DNA from: Clostridiales bacterium
GTDB taxonomy: Bacteria; Bacillota; Clostridia; Oscillospirales; Acutalibacteraceae
Assembly (NCBI GenBank): GCA_019418545.1
Contig: DYBQ01000014.1
Location: 1-25,598, forward strand
Length of the DNA stretch: 25,598 bases
Direction: 5' to 3'
The first letter of the stretch is position 1, and each line of letters begins with the position of its first letter. A program made the position numbers and the translations under genes. The notes below the pieces were generated by a model. It worked only from the letters and a program-made list of their open reading frames with translations, was not told the origin of the DNA and searched no databases. Shown one piece after another: positions 1 through 7,626 of this stretch.

Positions 1-1013
1 CCCAAAATGGTTTTTTCATGCAAAACCGGCGTTTCCCAGGCGGTTTGAGCGCTTGTTTTCCTGCTGACACACAGCCGGTCGCGCCACACTTCCAAAAAAA
101 AGCCCCCGGGCAAATCCATTTTTCCTCCCGCCTGCCTCACCAGCGCAGCCGCCTTCCGAATATGCACGGCTTCGGGACGCAGGCAGCCTTCTTCTTCCAA
201 ACAGCGCCGCAGCGCCCGAATCAAAACTGCTTCGTCTGCCTTTTGCAAACTCGGCACCGACAATCCCCTTTTTTCCGGCAGCCGGGCTTTTTCCACCAGT
301 TCTCGGGCGATTTTGTCTAGGCAGCTTTCGTCCTGCCGCAAAGAATCGGCTGTGCGCACCAGCGCCTCCTCCATATTGGGATTTATTTCCCGAAGCAGCG
401 GCAGCACCTGATGGCGCAGCCGGTTTCGGGTATAGTCAAGGCACCGGTTCGTGCTGTCCTCCCGCCACAAAATCCCGTTTTCCCAGCAATAGCCTACGGT
501 TTCTTCCCGGCTCAGGCACAGCACCGGGCGGATAATCTTCCCCCTAACCGGCCAAATCCCGGAAAGCCCTCTGGCTCCGGCACCCTGAATCAGATGAAGC
601 AAAACTGTCTCGGCCTGGTCACTGCGGGTATGGGCCGTGGCAATCAGCGCGCCGTTTTTTTGAGAAAGCTCCCCTAAAAAGCGATAGCGCAGCCGCCTGC
701 CGCACTCCTCCAGCCCTTCTCCTGTCGCCTTGGCCTGTTTTGGCACATCAGCTCGAAAAACACGCAGCTCCAGCCCCATGTCCCGACACCAATTTCGGAC
801 AAATTCTTCGTCCCCGTCGGCCTCTTCCCCACGGATTCCGTGGTTTACATGGGCGCACAGCAGCCGCTCCTTCCCTACAATTTGAAAAAGGATATGCGTC
901 ATAGCCATGGAGTCGGCGCCCCCGGACAGGGCACAGACAATGCTATCCTCCCCGGACAGCATCCCCTCTTCCTCCATAAACTTTTGTACTCGTTTCAAAA
1001 CATCTTTACTCAT
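1..1013 (-). CDS. tilS: tRNA(Ile)-lysidine synthase, 3' end missing
   Basis: This enzyme uses ATP and lysine to convert the wobble cytidine of the CAU-anticodon tRNA-Ile to lysidine, so that the tRNA reads AUA as isoleucine. About 337 codons are visible with no stop; the usual family length is near 450-470, so the C-terminal substrate-binding region lies off the left edge. The PP-loop ATP-binding motif SGGADS is at residues 30-35, followed by HVNHGIRGEEADGDE and the HTRSDQAETVLLHLIQGAG stretch typical of TilS. The ATG at 1013 overlaps the dnaB stop by 8 bases (ATGAGTAA) and has an AGGAGA ribosome site inside the end of dnaB. It is therefore translationally coupled as the last visible gene of the RNase J-gdpP-rplI-dnaB-tilS run. 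The identification is firm; only the truncated end is unknown. Confidence 0.95.
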   Translation of the reverse strand, partial: MSKDVLKRVQKFMEEEGMLSGEDSIVCALSGGADSMAMTHILFQIVGKERLLCAHVNHGIRGEEADGDEEFVRNWCRDMGLELRVFRADVPKQAKATGEGLEECGRRLRYRFLGELSQKNGALIATAHTRSDQAETVLLHLIQGAGARGLSGIWPVRGKIIRPVLCLSREETVGYCWENGILWREDSTNRCLDYTRNRLRHQVLPLLREINPNMEEALVRTADSLRQDESCLDKIARELVEKARLPEKRGLSVPSLQKADEAVLIRALRRCLEEEGCLRPEAVHIRKAAALVRQAGGKMDLPGGFFLEVWRDRLCVSRKTSAQTAWETPVLHEKTIL

Positions 1014-2382
1014 GGCGGAACATCTCCTGAGAGGTAAACCGCATAAATTCTCCCTGCCAGTGCAGCGGCACGGTTTTAATTTCGCCATGGCGGTTTTTGG
1101 CTACAATACATTCCCCGCTGTTGCGGTCGCTGTCTTCACTGGGGCCGTTTTCATTCTGATAATAATCCTCACGGTACAAAAACAGCACGATGTCCGCGTC
1201 CTGCTCGATAGAGCCGGAATCACGCAAATCCGAAAGCACAGGCCGATGCTCTGTACGCTTTTCGCTGCCACGGGCCAACTGGGAAAGGGCCATAACAGGA
1301 ATATTCAGCTCTTTGGCCATAATCTTAAGATTTCGGGTAATTTCCGAAATTTCCTGCACACGGCTTTCAATCCGTTTGGCACTGTTCATCAGCTGCAAAT
1401 AGTCGATGATGACCAAATCCACATTTTTGAGCCTTCGGATTTTCGCCTTCATCTCCGGCACGGTAATATTGGAGTTGTCGTCCAGGTAAATGTCGGCTTT
1501 CGCAAGAATATCGCCGCCCTCCACCAGCCGGGACCATTCTCCTTCGTCCAGTTCACCGGTGCGCAGCTTGGTACCGCCCACCAGCGCTTCGGTGGAAAGG
1601 AGACGGGAAGCCAGCTGTTCACGGCCCATTTCCAGTGAGAAAAAGGCCACCCGTTTTTTACATGTGACCGCCGCATGACGGGCAATATTCAAAGCAAAGC
1701 TGGTTTTACCCATGCCGGGACGGGCAGCCAGAATAATTAAGTCAGAACGGTTGAGACCGGTAATGGTGTCATCCAGTTCACCAATCCCGGTGGGGATGCC
1801 CCGATACAAATCCCTGTCAGGGGAATTGAGCCTGTCCAGCCGTTCAAAGGTTTCAATAATCACTTGCCCTAGTGGCTGGAGCCCCTGCATATTTTTGCCC
1901 CGCCGGATATCAAATATGCGCTGTTCCGCCGAATCCAGCAGTGTGGAAGCCTCCACCCCGCCTTCCATGGCATCCTCCAAAATCTGCCGGGCGGCCAAAA
2001 TCAGCGTGCGCACATCATATTTATCCCGCACAATTTGGGCATAGGTTTCCACGCCGGAAATGGACGGCACGATTTGTGCCAGCTGCATGAGATAGACCTT
2101 TCCGGTTGCCTCATCGAAGCTGCCGTTTTCTTTGAGAGTTTCTAAAACGGTAATAAAGTCCACCGGTTTTCCGGCTGTAAACAGCTCCAGCATAGCCTCA
2201 TAAATCAGGCCGTTGTTCACACCATAAAAATAATCAGGCCTGGGCAAAAATTCCGTCACCTTGTCCATACAGGAGGAATCCAGCAAAATAGCACCCAGTA
2301 CTGACTGCTCGGCTTCCGGGCTAAAGGGCATTGCAGCGCCGGGGAAAGTTTGAAGGGAATTGGAATTCTTGCTGTCTGGCAT
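1006..2382 (-). CDS. dnaB: replicative DNA helicase DnaB
   Basis: This is the hexameric 5'-3' helicase that unwinds the chromosome at the replication fork (called DnaC in Bacillus subtilis). It has an N-terminal DnaB domain (about residues 18-120), a linker, and a RecA-like C-terminal domain with Walker A ARPGMGKTS at about 220-228 and the VDLVIIDYLQLM Walker B region. The 458-aa length is normal. I chose the ATG at 2382 because AAAGGAGAGG lies just upstream and family homology begins soon after. The open frame extends 43 codons further upstream, but that stretch runs through a hairpin region and looks non-coding. The gene sits 273 bases downstream of rplI, an unusually long and structured gap for this gene pair, and overlaps tilS by 8 bases at its 3' end. 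Confidence 0.97.
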   Translation of the reverse strand: MPDSKNSNSLQTFPGAAMPFSPEAEQSVLGAILLDSSCMDKVTEFLPRPDYFYGVNNGLIYEAMLELFTAGKPVDFITVLETLKENGSFDEATGKVYLMQLAQIVPSISGVETYAQIVRDKYDVRTLILAARQILEDAMEGGVEASTLLDSAEQRIFDIRRGKNMQGLQPLGQVIIETFERLDRLNSPDRDLYRGIPTGIGELDDTITGLNRSDLIILAARPGMGKTSFALNIARHAAVTCKKRVAFFSLEMGREQLASRLLSTEALVGGTKLRTGELDEGEWSRLVEGGDILAKADIYLDDNSNITVPEMKAKIRRLKNVDLVIIDYLQLMNSAKRIESRVQEISEITRNLKIMAKELNIPVMALSQLARGSEKRTEHRPVLSDLRDSGSIEQDADIVLFLYREDYYQNENGPSEDSDRNSGECIVAKNRHGEIKTVPLHWQGEFMRFTSQEMFRHE

Positions 2383-2655
2383 ACATAACCTCTCCTTTCC
2401 CCCCAGGCGGCCGAAAGAGGCAGCGGGGGAATTTGTGATAAAAGCGGGAAAAACCTGACAGCAGAAAACAGCTGTCAGGCTGATTGATAAAATGGGTACA
2501 TAGGGAGGCAATTCGCCTCTTTCGTGCGGACAGAGTCAAAACTCAAATGCTATTGCCCCGCACACAGTCATAAAAGACCATTGCTTTTACAGCATTGACC
2601 AGCTCAGTCAATAAAAGCCCCACTCTCTCAAATTTTCGCAGAATCGGGCGAAAAA
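2383..2655 (-). other. structured rplI-dnaB intergenic region
   Basis: This 273-base gap contains four possible hairpins on the minus-strand transcript. The first is a two-part stem at 2584-2617 (arms CTTTT/AAAAG and ATTGAC/GTCAAT). The second is GTGCGG/CCGCAC (2524-2529 with 2558-2563) enclosing GAGT/ACTC (2533-2536 with 2541-2544). The third is GAGGC/GCCTC (2505-2509 with 2515-2519). The fourth is a 9-base-pair stem at 2454-2479 followed by five T. No clear sigma-A promoter is visible on the minus strand. The arrangement suggests a leader that could control dnaB expression separately from rplI. No known RNA class was recognised. Confidence 0.45.
2449..2479 (-). terminator. terminator-like hairpin upstream of dnaB
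   Basis: On the minus strand the arms CCTGACAGC and GCTGTCAGG form a perfect 9-base-pair stem around an 8-base loop, directly followed by TTTTT. It lies between rplI and dnaB, about 60 bases before the dnaB ribosome site, so it would work as an attenuator or partial terminator of transcription coming from rplI. The T run is short, so strength is uncertain. Confidence 0.6.
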
Positions 2656-3099
2656 TTATTCCGCCACCATCACATACACTTTTGCTGTGATTCCGGCATA
2701 CAGCTTAATCTCGCAGGAGTAGGTGCCGAATGCCTTAATATCCCCGTCAATGGCGATTTTGCGCTTATCAATCTCTACACCAAACTGCTCTTTCAAAGCT
2801 TCGGCAATTTCCTTTGCCGTCACCGAGCCGAACAACCGGCCGCCCTGACCGGCTTTGGCTGTCAGCCGCACAGTTTTTCCTTCCAGAATACCGGCTGCCT
2901 TTTTGGCTGCTTCGGTTTCTGTCTTCACTTTGTATGCCTTGGCCTCTTCTGCGTTTTTCAGCTCGTTCATGGCCTGGGCATTGGCCTCCTTGGCCAGCTT
3001 TTTCGGGAACAGGAAGTTTCTGGCATATCCGTCAGAAACATTCACCAGCTCTCCCTTTTTACCGCTTCCCTTTACGTCTGCAAGCAATACTACTTTCAT
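2656..3099 (-). CDS. rplI: 50S ribosomal protein L9 (bL9)
   Basis: This is a large-subunit protein that binds 23S rRNA near the L1 stalk and influences frame maintenance. It has 147 aa, the normal length. The N-terminal rRNA-binding domain carries the signature MKVVLLADVKGSGKKGELV and the GYARNFLFPKKLA motif (about residues 25-37). A charged, alanine-rich connecting helix follows (about 40-75), then the C-terminal domain with GRLFGSVTAKEIAEAL. The start ATG at 3099 has a GGAGG site nine bases upstream. It lies 54 bases after gdpP and before dnaB, the gene order commonly seen in Firmicutes. Confidence 0.98.
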   Translation of the reverse strand: MKVVLLADVKGSGKKGELVNVSDGYARNFLFPKKLAKEANAQAMNELKNAEEAKAYKVKTETEAAKKAAGILEGKTVRLTAKAGQGGRLFGSVTAKEIAEALKEQFGVEIDKRKIAIDGDIKAFGTYSCEIKLYAGITAKVYVMVAE

Positions 3100-3153
3100 A
3101 TGGCAATACCTCCTGTATCATACTCGATTTTCATTATTTTGGCACAACATCCC

Positions 3154-5130
3154 TCAGGGTACGTCATGCTGTGTCGCAGAATCCAGCTGCTCATTGAGCA
3201 CCGAAATCAGCCTTTGCCGGGCGTCGCGCAAATTGGAGTTTTCCAGCTGAGCCCCAGCCATCGTCAAATGGCCGCCCCCGCCCAGCGCCTCCATAAGAAT
3301 CTGCACATTCACGTCCCCCAGAGAACGGGCCGAAATACTCACCGTATTCCCCGTTTGGAACAGCACAAAAGAGGCTGTAATCCCCTGAATCGACAAAAGT
3401 TCATCGGCAGCCTGTGCTGATGCCACCCGGATATCCGGGATGTTTTCAGCGGAACAGGCAATGGCGCAGTTATTATAAATCTCCGCGCTGGAAACCAGCT
3501 GGGATTTTGCTTTATATGTATCGATGCTGTTGGAAAACAGCCGTTTCACTTCCACGGTATCCGCCCCTCGCCGGCGCAGATAGGCCGACGCTTCAAAGGT
3601 ACGCACACCGGTTCGCAGCACAAAACTCTTTGTGTCCAGCATAATGCCGGCCATCAATGCCTCGGCCTCTACCCGGCTCAAACAGTTGCTGCTGATATAC
3701 TGCACCAGTTCTGCCACCATTTCGGAAGCCGAACTGGCATAAGGCTCATGATAAAACACAATGGCATGTTCAATATGCTTCACCATCATACGGTGATGGT
3801 CAATCACTACTACCCGGGAAGCTGCCCGCAGCACGTCGGGACTCTCCACAAAAGTGGGGGAATGGGTATCTACCACAATCAGCAGGGTGCGGGGCGTCAT
3901 CATGGGAAGAGCCTCCCAAGGAGAAATAAAGACCTTTCTGTCCTGGGCAACTTTTTCCATACTGGTAATAATCTGTTTTGCCAGGGATTGCTCCCTTTCA
4001 ATTACAATATAGGCTTCGTGTCCCAGTCCCTTTGTAACTGCACTCCACATACCAACAGCCGCACCCACCGAGTCCAAATCACTGGACTTGTGGCCCATAA
4101 TCAGCACCACATCACTGGCATTCACATGGTCGGAAAGGGTAGCAGCAATAACTCTCGTACGAACCTTATCCCGTTTTTCAACGCCCTTGGAAAGCCCGCC
4201 GAAAAACTCATAGGCGTCGTCCTTCTGCTTCACAGCCACCTGGTCGCCGCCGCGGCCCAGCGCCATGTCCAGCGCCTGCCTGGCCCAGTGCTCGCTCTCC
4301 TGCAAGTCCACCGCGCCCCGGCCTATGCCGATGGAAACCGTGGCCCTGCGGCCCTCCTGGGTTTTAATCTCCCGGACCTTATCCAGAATTTCAAACCGCT
4401 TTTCCTTGGCTGCGGCAATGTGGGATTCGTCGGTCATCATCAAGAACCGGCTTCCCGAAAGCTTTTTCAAAAAGCCTCCCATTTCCTGGGCCCAGCGGCT
4501 CAGTGCGCCTTCCACCTCCGAAGAAATCCGGGCGTCCTCCATGCCGGAAGAATCCCTTGCCAGCTCTTCCCGGTTATCAAAAGCAATAATTGCTACCACC
4601 GGCCGTTTTTCGTTGTACCGGCGGTTAATTTCCTTATAATACGTATCGTCGATAAAATACAGCACATAGCCCCGCACGGTACGGATCGCATGTACCGTGT
4701 ATTCCCTGTCCTGAATGGTCACAGCCGTCCCTTTGTCCACCGCCACCTGATGCAGCGTTTTGGGATAAATCAAGCGCAGCGCGTTTTCTCCCCGGATGTC
4801 CTTCCTTCCGCTGATGGCCTGGAGAAACACCTGATTGGCCCACACCAAATCGCCTTCTTCGGCCACGGCAGCCACTGGGATAGAAAAGGAATTGAGCGCT
4901 TCATAATCCTGGGCGGTCAACACATTTTTGGCCGCGCGCACAGCACTGCCCACATGGGCCTTAAACTTCTTTTCCCCTACCAGCACTATGACAAACGCGG
5001 CAATGGCAATCACCAGTTCCACCACAAAGGCGGCCGGGCTGTAAAGGAGGCTGACTACCGCCATGCACAGCGTGGCAACCACCATAACATAATAGATCGG
5101 TGATGAAATCCAAATCCTGCGACGCTTCAA
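3154..5130 (-). CDS. gdpP: cyclic-di-AMP phosphodiesterase GdpP (DHH-DHHA1)
   Basis: This is a membrane-bound enzyme that hydrolyses c-di-AMP to pApA and so lowers the level of a second messenger tied to osmotic and cell-wall homeostasis. Numbering from the upstream TTG, there are two membrane helices near the N-terminus (about 13-32 and 34-54). A PAS-like segment (about 80-165) and a degenerate GGDEF domain (about 175-305) follow. The DHH domain has visible metal ligands GHKSSDLDS (about 348-356), VVDTH (about 421-425), IDHHR (445-449) and D501. The C-terminal DHHA1 domain has a GGGGHLTMAGA motif. Two in-frame TTG codons compete as start: 5136 lies only 3 bases from AGGAG, whereas 5130 lies 9 bases away, so I chose 5130. 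It follows RNase J by about 50 bases, probably in one operon. Confidence 0.95.
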   Translation of the reverse strand: MKRRRIWISSPIYYVMVVATLCMAVVSLLYSPAAFVVELVIAIAAFVIVLVGEKKFKAHVGSAVRAAKNVLTAQDYEALNSFSIPVAAVAEEGDLVWANQVFLQAISGRKDIRGENALRLIYPKTLHQVAVDKGTAVTIQDREYTVHAIRTVRGYVLYFIDDTYYKEINRRYNEKRPVVAIIAFDNREELARDSSGMEDARISSEVEGALSRWAQEMGGFLKKLSGSRFLMMTDESHIAAAKEKRFEILDKVREIKTQEGRRATVSIGIGRGAVDLQESEHWARQALDMALGRGGDQVAVKQKDDAYEFFGGLSKGVEKRDKVRTRVIAATLSDHVNASDVVLIMGHKSSDLDSVGAAVGMWSAVTKGLGHEAYIVIEREQSLAKQIITSMEKVAQDRKVFISPWEALPMMTPRTLLIVVDTHSPTFVESPDVLRAASRVVVIDHHRMMVKHIEHAIVFYHEPYASSASEMVAELVQYISSNCLSRVEAEALMAGIMLDTKSFVLRTGVRTFEASAYLRRRGADTVEVKRLFSNSIDTYKAKSQLVSSAEIYNNCAIACSAENIPDIRVASAQAADELLSIQGITASFVLFQTGNTVSISARSLGDVNVQILMEALGGGGHLTMAGAQLENSNLRDARQRLISVLNEQLDSATQHDVP

Positions 5131-5139
5131 TTCCAACGA

Positions 5140-5144
5140 CTCCT
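5140..5144 (-). promoter_or_regulatory. ribosome binding site deciding the gdpP start
   Basis: AGGAG on the minus strand. It is 3 bases from the TTG at 5136 and 9 bases from the in-frame TTG at 5130, which favours the latter as initiator. Confidence 0.6.
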
Positions 5145-5182
5145 TTGCAAAATCAATCGGAAACGGGACGACCTTTCCCCCA

Positions 5183-7084
5183 TCAGACCTCCATAATAAT
5201 CGGGAGGATCATGGGGCTTCTGCGGGTACGCTCATACAGCAGCCGGGAAAGCCCTTCCTTGATACGGGTTTTCAGCGTTCCCCAATCGTGGACGTCTCCC
5301 TGGGCGCTGTTTTCCAGTATAGTATACACCAGTTTTTTGGCTTCGTCCATAAGCGGTTCCGATTCCCGCACATAAACGAACCCTCTTGACACCACATCCG
5401 GACCGGAAAGCACCTTTCCTGTACCGGCGGCGATGGTACACACCACCACAATCAGGCCGTCCTCGCCCAGATGTTTGCGGTCACGGAGCACAATGCTGCC
5501 CACATCGCCCACACCCAGGCCGTCTACCATCACCCGGCCTGCGGGTACCGACGGCAAGACTTTCATATAATTTTCATTCAGCTCCACACAGCTGCCTACG
5601 TCGCCGATGAAGATGTTTTTGTCTTCCATCCCCATGGCTCTTGCCAGGCCGGCGTGTTTGCGCAGATGCTTCTGCTCGCCGTGAACGGGAATAAAGTACC
5701 GGGGCCGGACAATGCCCTGCATCAGTTTCAGCTCTTCCTGGCAGGCGTGGCCGGACACGTGGACTTCATACATGGATTCATACACCACGCTGCATCCCCG
5801 TTTCAGCAGCTCATCCACCACGGTGCCCACCATTTTCTCGTTTCCGGGAATGGGACGGGCAGAAATAATAATTGTATCCCCGGGGCCTACCTCCACTTTC
5901 CGGTGGTCGGCAAATGCCATGCGGGTCAAAGCGGACATAGGCTCGCCCTGGCTGCCGGTAGTCACCAGCACAATCTGCTCTTTCGGATACCGGTTAATCA
6001 AATCAATATCAATCAAAACCCCATCCGGGATTTCCAGATATCCTAATTCCACAGCAATTCCCATCACATTCAGCATACTGCGGCCAGACAGGGCAACTTT
6101 TCGACCATATTTCACCGCACAGTTGATAATTTGCTGGACGCGGCTGATATTGGAAGCAAAGGTGGCGATAATCAGCCGGTCTTTCTCAGCTTGTTTAAAC
6201 AAATTATCAAAAGAAGCAAACACTTTTTGTTCCGTCTGGGTATAGCCCGGGCGCTCTGCGTTGGTAGAGTCGGCCATCAGGGCCAGCACGCCCGCTTTGC
6301 CCAGTTCGGCAAAGCGGCCCAAATCAATCATCCCGCCCTGGGTAGGGGTACAATCAATTTTAAAGTCACCGGTATGCACCACAGTACCCGCCGGGCTGTG
6401 AATGGCAAAGCCCACAGCATCGGAAATCGAGTGGTTTACATGGATAAATTCTACGCTCATGCAGCCCATTTTTACCGTTTCGCCAGGCTGAGTCACATGC
6501 AGCTGCACCCGGTTCTGCAGCCCATGCTCCCGCAGCTTTCCTTCCACCAGTCCAAGAGTCAGGGCGGTGCCATAAATGGGCAGATTCATTTTTTTCAAAA
6601 GATAGGGCAGGGCGCCAATGTGGTCCTCATGACCATGGGAAAGGACGATTCCACGGATTTTATCAGCGTTGCGCTCGGCAAAAGTAAAATCGGGAATTAC
6701 CAAATCAATTCCCAGCATATCCTCTGTGGGGAACGCCAGCCCACAGTCCACAATCAGCATGTCGTTGCCGCATTCAAACAGGGTAAAGTTCTTTCCAATC
6801 TCATTCAAACCGCCCAGGAAATATACCTTCATAGAAGGCTTTTGAGCTGCCTGGCGGCCTCTCCCCTTTTTAGCAGCAGGCTTTTTCACCGAACGGGAAG
6901 GCTCACTCTTCTTTCCACGGGGCGGCATTTCCATTTCCTCTGCTGCCATTGTTTTTTGCCGTTTCGGGGGGACTACCCGCTGATACAAGGGCATATCTGC
7001 CGGTTTAGCCGCCTTTTTGCTCGTTCTTGGGCGGCGAGTTTTGTTTTCCATTTCCTGAACGGCAGTCGTATTCTTTTTTACCAC
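5183..7084 (-). CDS. rnj: ribonuclease J with long basic N-terminal extension
   Basis: This is a metallo-beta-lactamase/beta-CASP ribonuclease with 5'-3' exonuclease and endonuclease activity, central to mRNA decay and rRNA maturation in Firmicutes. The metal-binding motif HGHEDH is at residues 150-155, with GGLNEIGKN (91-99) opening the catalytic domain. Later come HTGDFK, the beta-CASP segment with TTGSQGEPMSALTRMA, and the HVSGHA and PVHGEQKHL motifs. I chose the GTG at 7084 because GGAGG lies 7 bases upstream; the ATG further upstream has no comparable site. The 633-aa length exceeds the usual roughly 555 aa because the first 84 residues are a Lys/Arg/Pro/Ala-rich, probably disordered tail. 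It heads the run through gdpP, rplI, dnaB and tilS. Confidence 0.95.
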   Translation of the reverse strand: MVKKNTTAVQEMENKTRRPRTSKKAAKPADMPLYQRVVPPKRQKTMAAEEMEMPPRGKKSEPSRSVKKPAAKKGRGRQAAQKPSMKVYFLGGLNEIGKNFTLFECGNDMLIVDCGLAFPTEDMLGIDLVIPDFTFAERNADKIRGIVLSHGHEDHIGALPYLLKKMNLPIYGTALTLGLVEGKLREHGLQNRVQLHVTQPGETVKMGCMSVEFIHVNHSISDAVGFAIHSPAGTVVHTGDFKIDCTPTQGGMIDLGRFAELGKAGVLALMADSTNAERPGYTQTEQKVFASFDNLFKQAEKDRLIIATFASNISRVQQIINCAVKYGRKVALSGRSMLNVMGIAVELGYLEIPDGVLIDIDLINRYPKEQIVLVTTGSQGEPMSALTRMAFADHRKVEVGPGDTIIISARPIPGNEKMVGTVVDELLKRGCSVVYESMYEVHVSGHACQEELKLMQGIVRPRYFIPVHGEQKHLRKHAGLARAMGMEDKNIFIGDVGSCVELNENYMKVLPSVPAGRVMVDGLGVGDVGSIVLRDRKHLGEDGLIVVVCTIAAGTGKVLSGPDVVSRGFVYVRESEPLMDEAKKLVYTILENSAQGDVHDWGTLKTRIKEGLSRLLYERTRRSPMILPIIMEV

Positions 7085-7289
7085 GCAATAACCTCCAGTT
7101 TTGGCACAACAGGCAAGGCTTCTCCGCAACGGGCGGCAGAAGCTGCGCGTCTGTCTGCTGCCAATTATATATAATATAACAAAACAATCTGTCTTTCACA
7201 GAGTCCCAACCTCCAGCACACGGCCGCTTTTACAGGGACTCCCGGGAAAACCCAGCAGGTTTTCACTCCGGCAGATTGAAACGTTCTGT

Positions 7290-7321
7290 AAAAAAGCGTG
7301 ATTTCCCCGCCGAAACGCGGG
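7290..7321 (-). terminator. possible attenuator hairpin in the RNase J leader
   Basis: On the minus strand GCGTTTC can pair with GAAA-TCA-CGC (three-base bulge), directly followed by TTTTTT (7295-7290). A competing pairing TCCCGC with GCGGGGA overlaps the same bases. The stem is imperfect, so this is a weak call. Confidence 0.35.
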
Positions 7322-7408
7322 AGCAAATCCGCCAAACAGGGGAAAATATACCCAAACAACAGGTTTTCCCACTGCAAACCAAAAAGCACGAACAGAATAT
7401 TCTTAATT

Positions 7409-7437
7409 ATTTTACTCTACATAGCCTTTAGTGTCAA
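7409..7437 (-). promoter_or_regulatory. sigma-A promoter for the RNase J operon
   Basis: The minus strand has TTGACA (7437-7432), a 17-base spacer, then TAAAAT (7414-7409), close to consensus. Predicted transcription starts near 7402, giving a leader of about 318 bases before the RNase J GTG. Confidence 0.75.
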
Positions 7438-7561
7438 GAGATTTACCGGGGGGAAGCCTGTCTTTGCCGAAAATCTATTTCCATCCCATAAAGGTTTTTT
7501 GTAGTATTTCCCAAATTTTTCATCTTATTCCCCACCGCCATTTATCAATAAATTTCAACCC

Positions 7562-7590
7562 TTGCGCCTATATGCAAAAAGATGTATCAT
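7562..7590 (+). promoter_or_regulatory. sigma-A promoter for the cysteine desulfurase gene
   Basis: TTGCGC (7562-7567), a 17-base spacer, then TATCAT (7585-7590). The expected transcript start is near 7597, giving a short leader of about 30 bases before the ATG at 7627. Confidence 0.65.
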
Positions 7591-7626
7591 ACTCACCAGA
7601 CAGGAAGAGGAAAGAGATGAAAACCT

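Larger units (their letters stand above)
7085..7626. other. divergent control region between RNase J and cysteine desulfurase
   Basis: This is 542 bases without a supported gene. It holds a consensus minus-strand promoter (7409-7437), a plus-strand promoter (7562-7590), and a minus-strand leader of about 318 bases for RNase J. The leader has several inverted repeats: GGGAAAA/TTTTCCC (7340-7346 with 7364-7370), a GC-rich hairpin with a following T run (7290-7321), and GAGTCCC/GGGACTC (7201-7207 with 7235-7241). An AT-rich TATAAT-containing stretch around 7165-7190 may be a second minus-strand promoter. A 74-codon hydrophobic frame at 7165-7389 (minus) lacks a convincing start and is not called. 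Confidence 0.6.

Noticed and set aside
907..1638. 243-codon plus-strand frame
   Set aside because: Antisense to dnaB and tilS, where motifs on the other strand are unmistakable.
2383..2511. 43-codon upstream extension of dnaB
   Set aside because: The extension reads through a terminator hairpin, while a strong ribosome site precedes the ATG at 2382.
2633..2654. TTTTCGC/GCGAAAA inverted repeat just after rplI
   Set aside because: AT-rich, lacks a T run after the second arm on either strand, so not called a terminator.
3748..5103. 451-codon plus-strand frame
   Set aside because: It lies entirely antisense to gdpP, has no ribosome site, and its His/Gly/Asn-rich product resembles no family; it mirrors codon bias of the real gene.
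6131..7174. 347-codon plus-strand frame
   Set aside because: Antisense to the RNase J coding region, with low-complexity His/Gln-rich product and no start signal.
7165..7389. 74-codon hydrophobic minus-strand frame in the RNase J leader
   Set aside because: No good ribosome site, and no resemblance to a known leader peptide; the AT/GC mix fits non-coding leader with hairpins.
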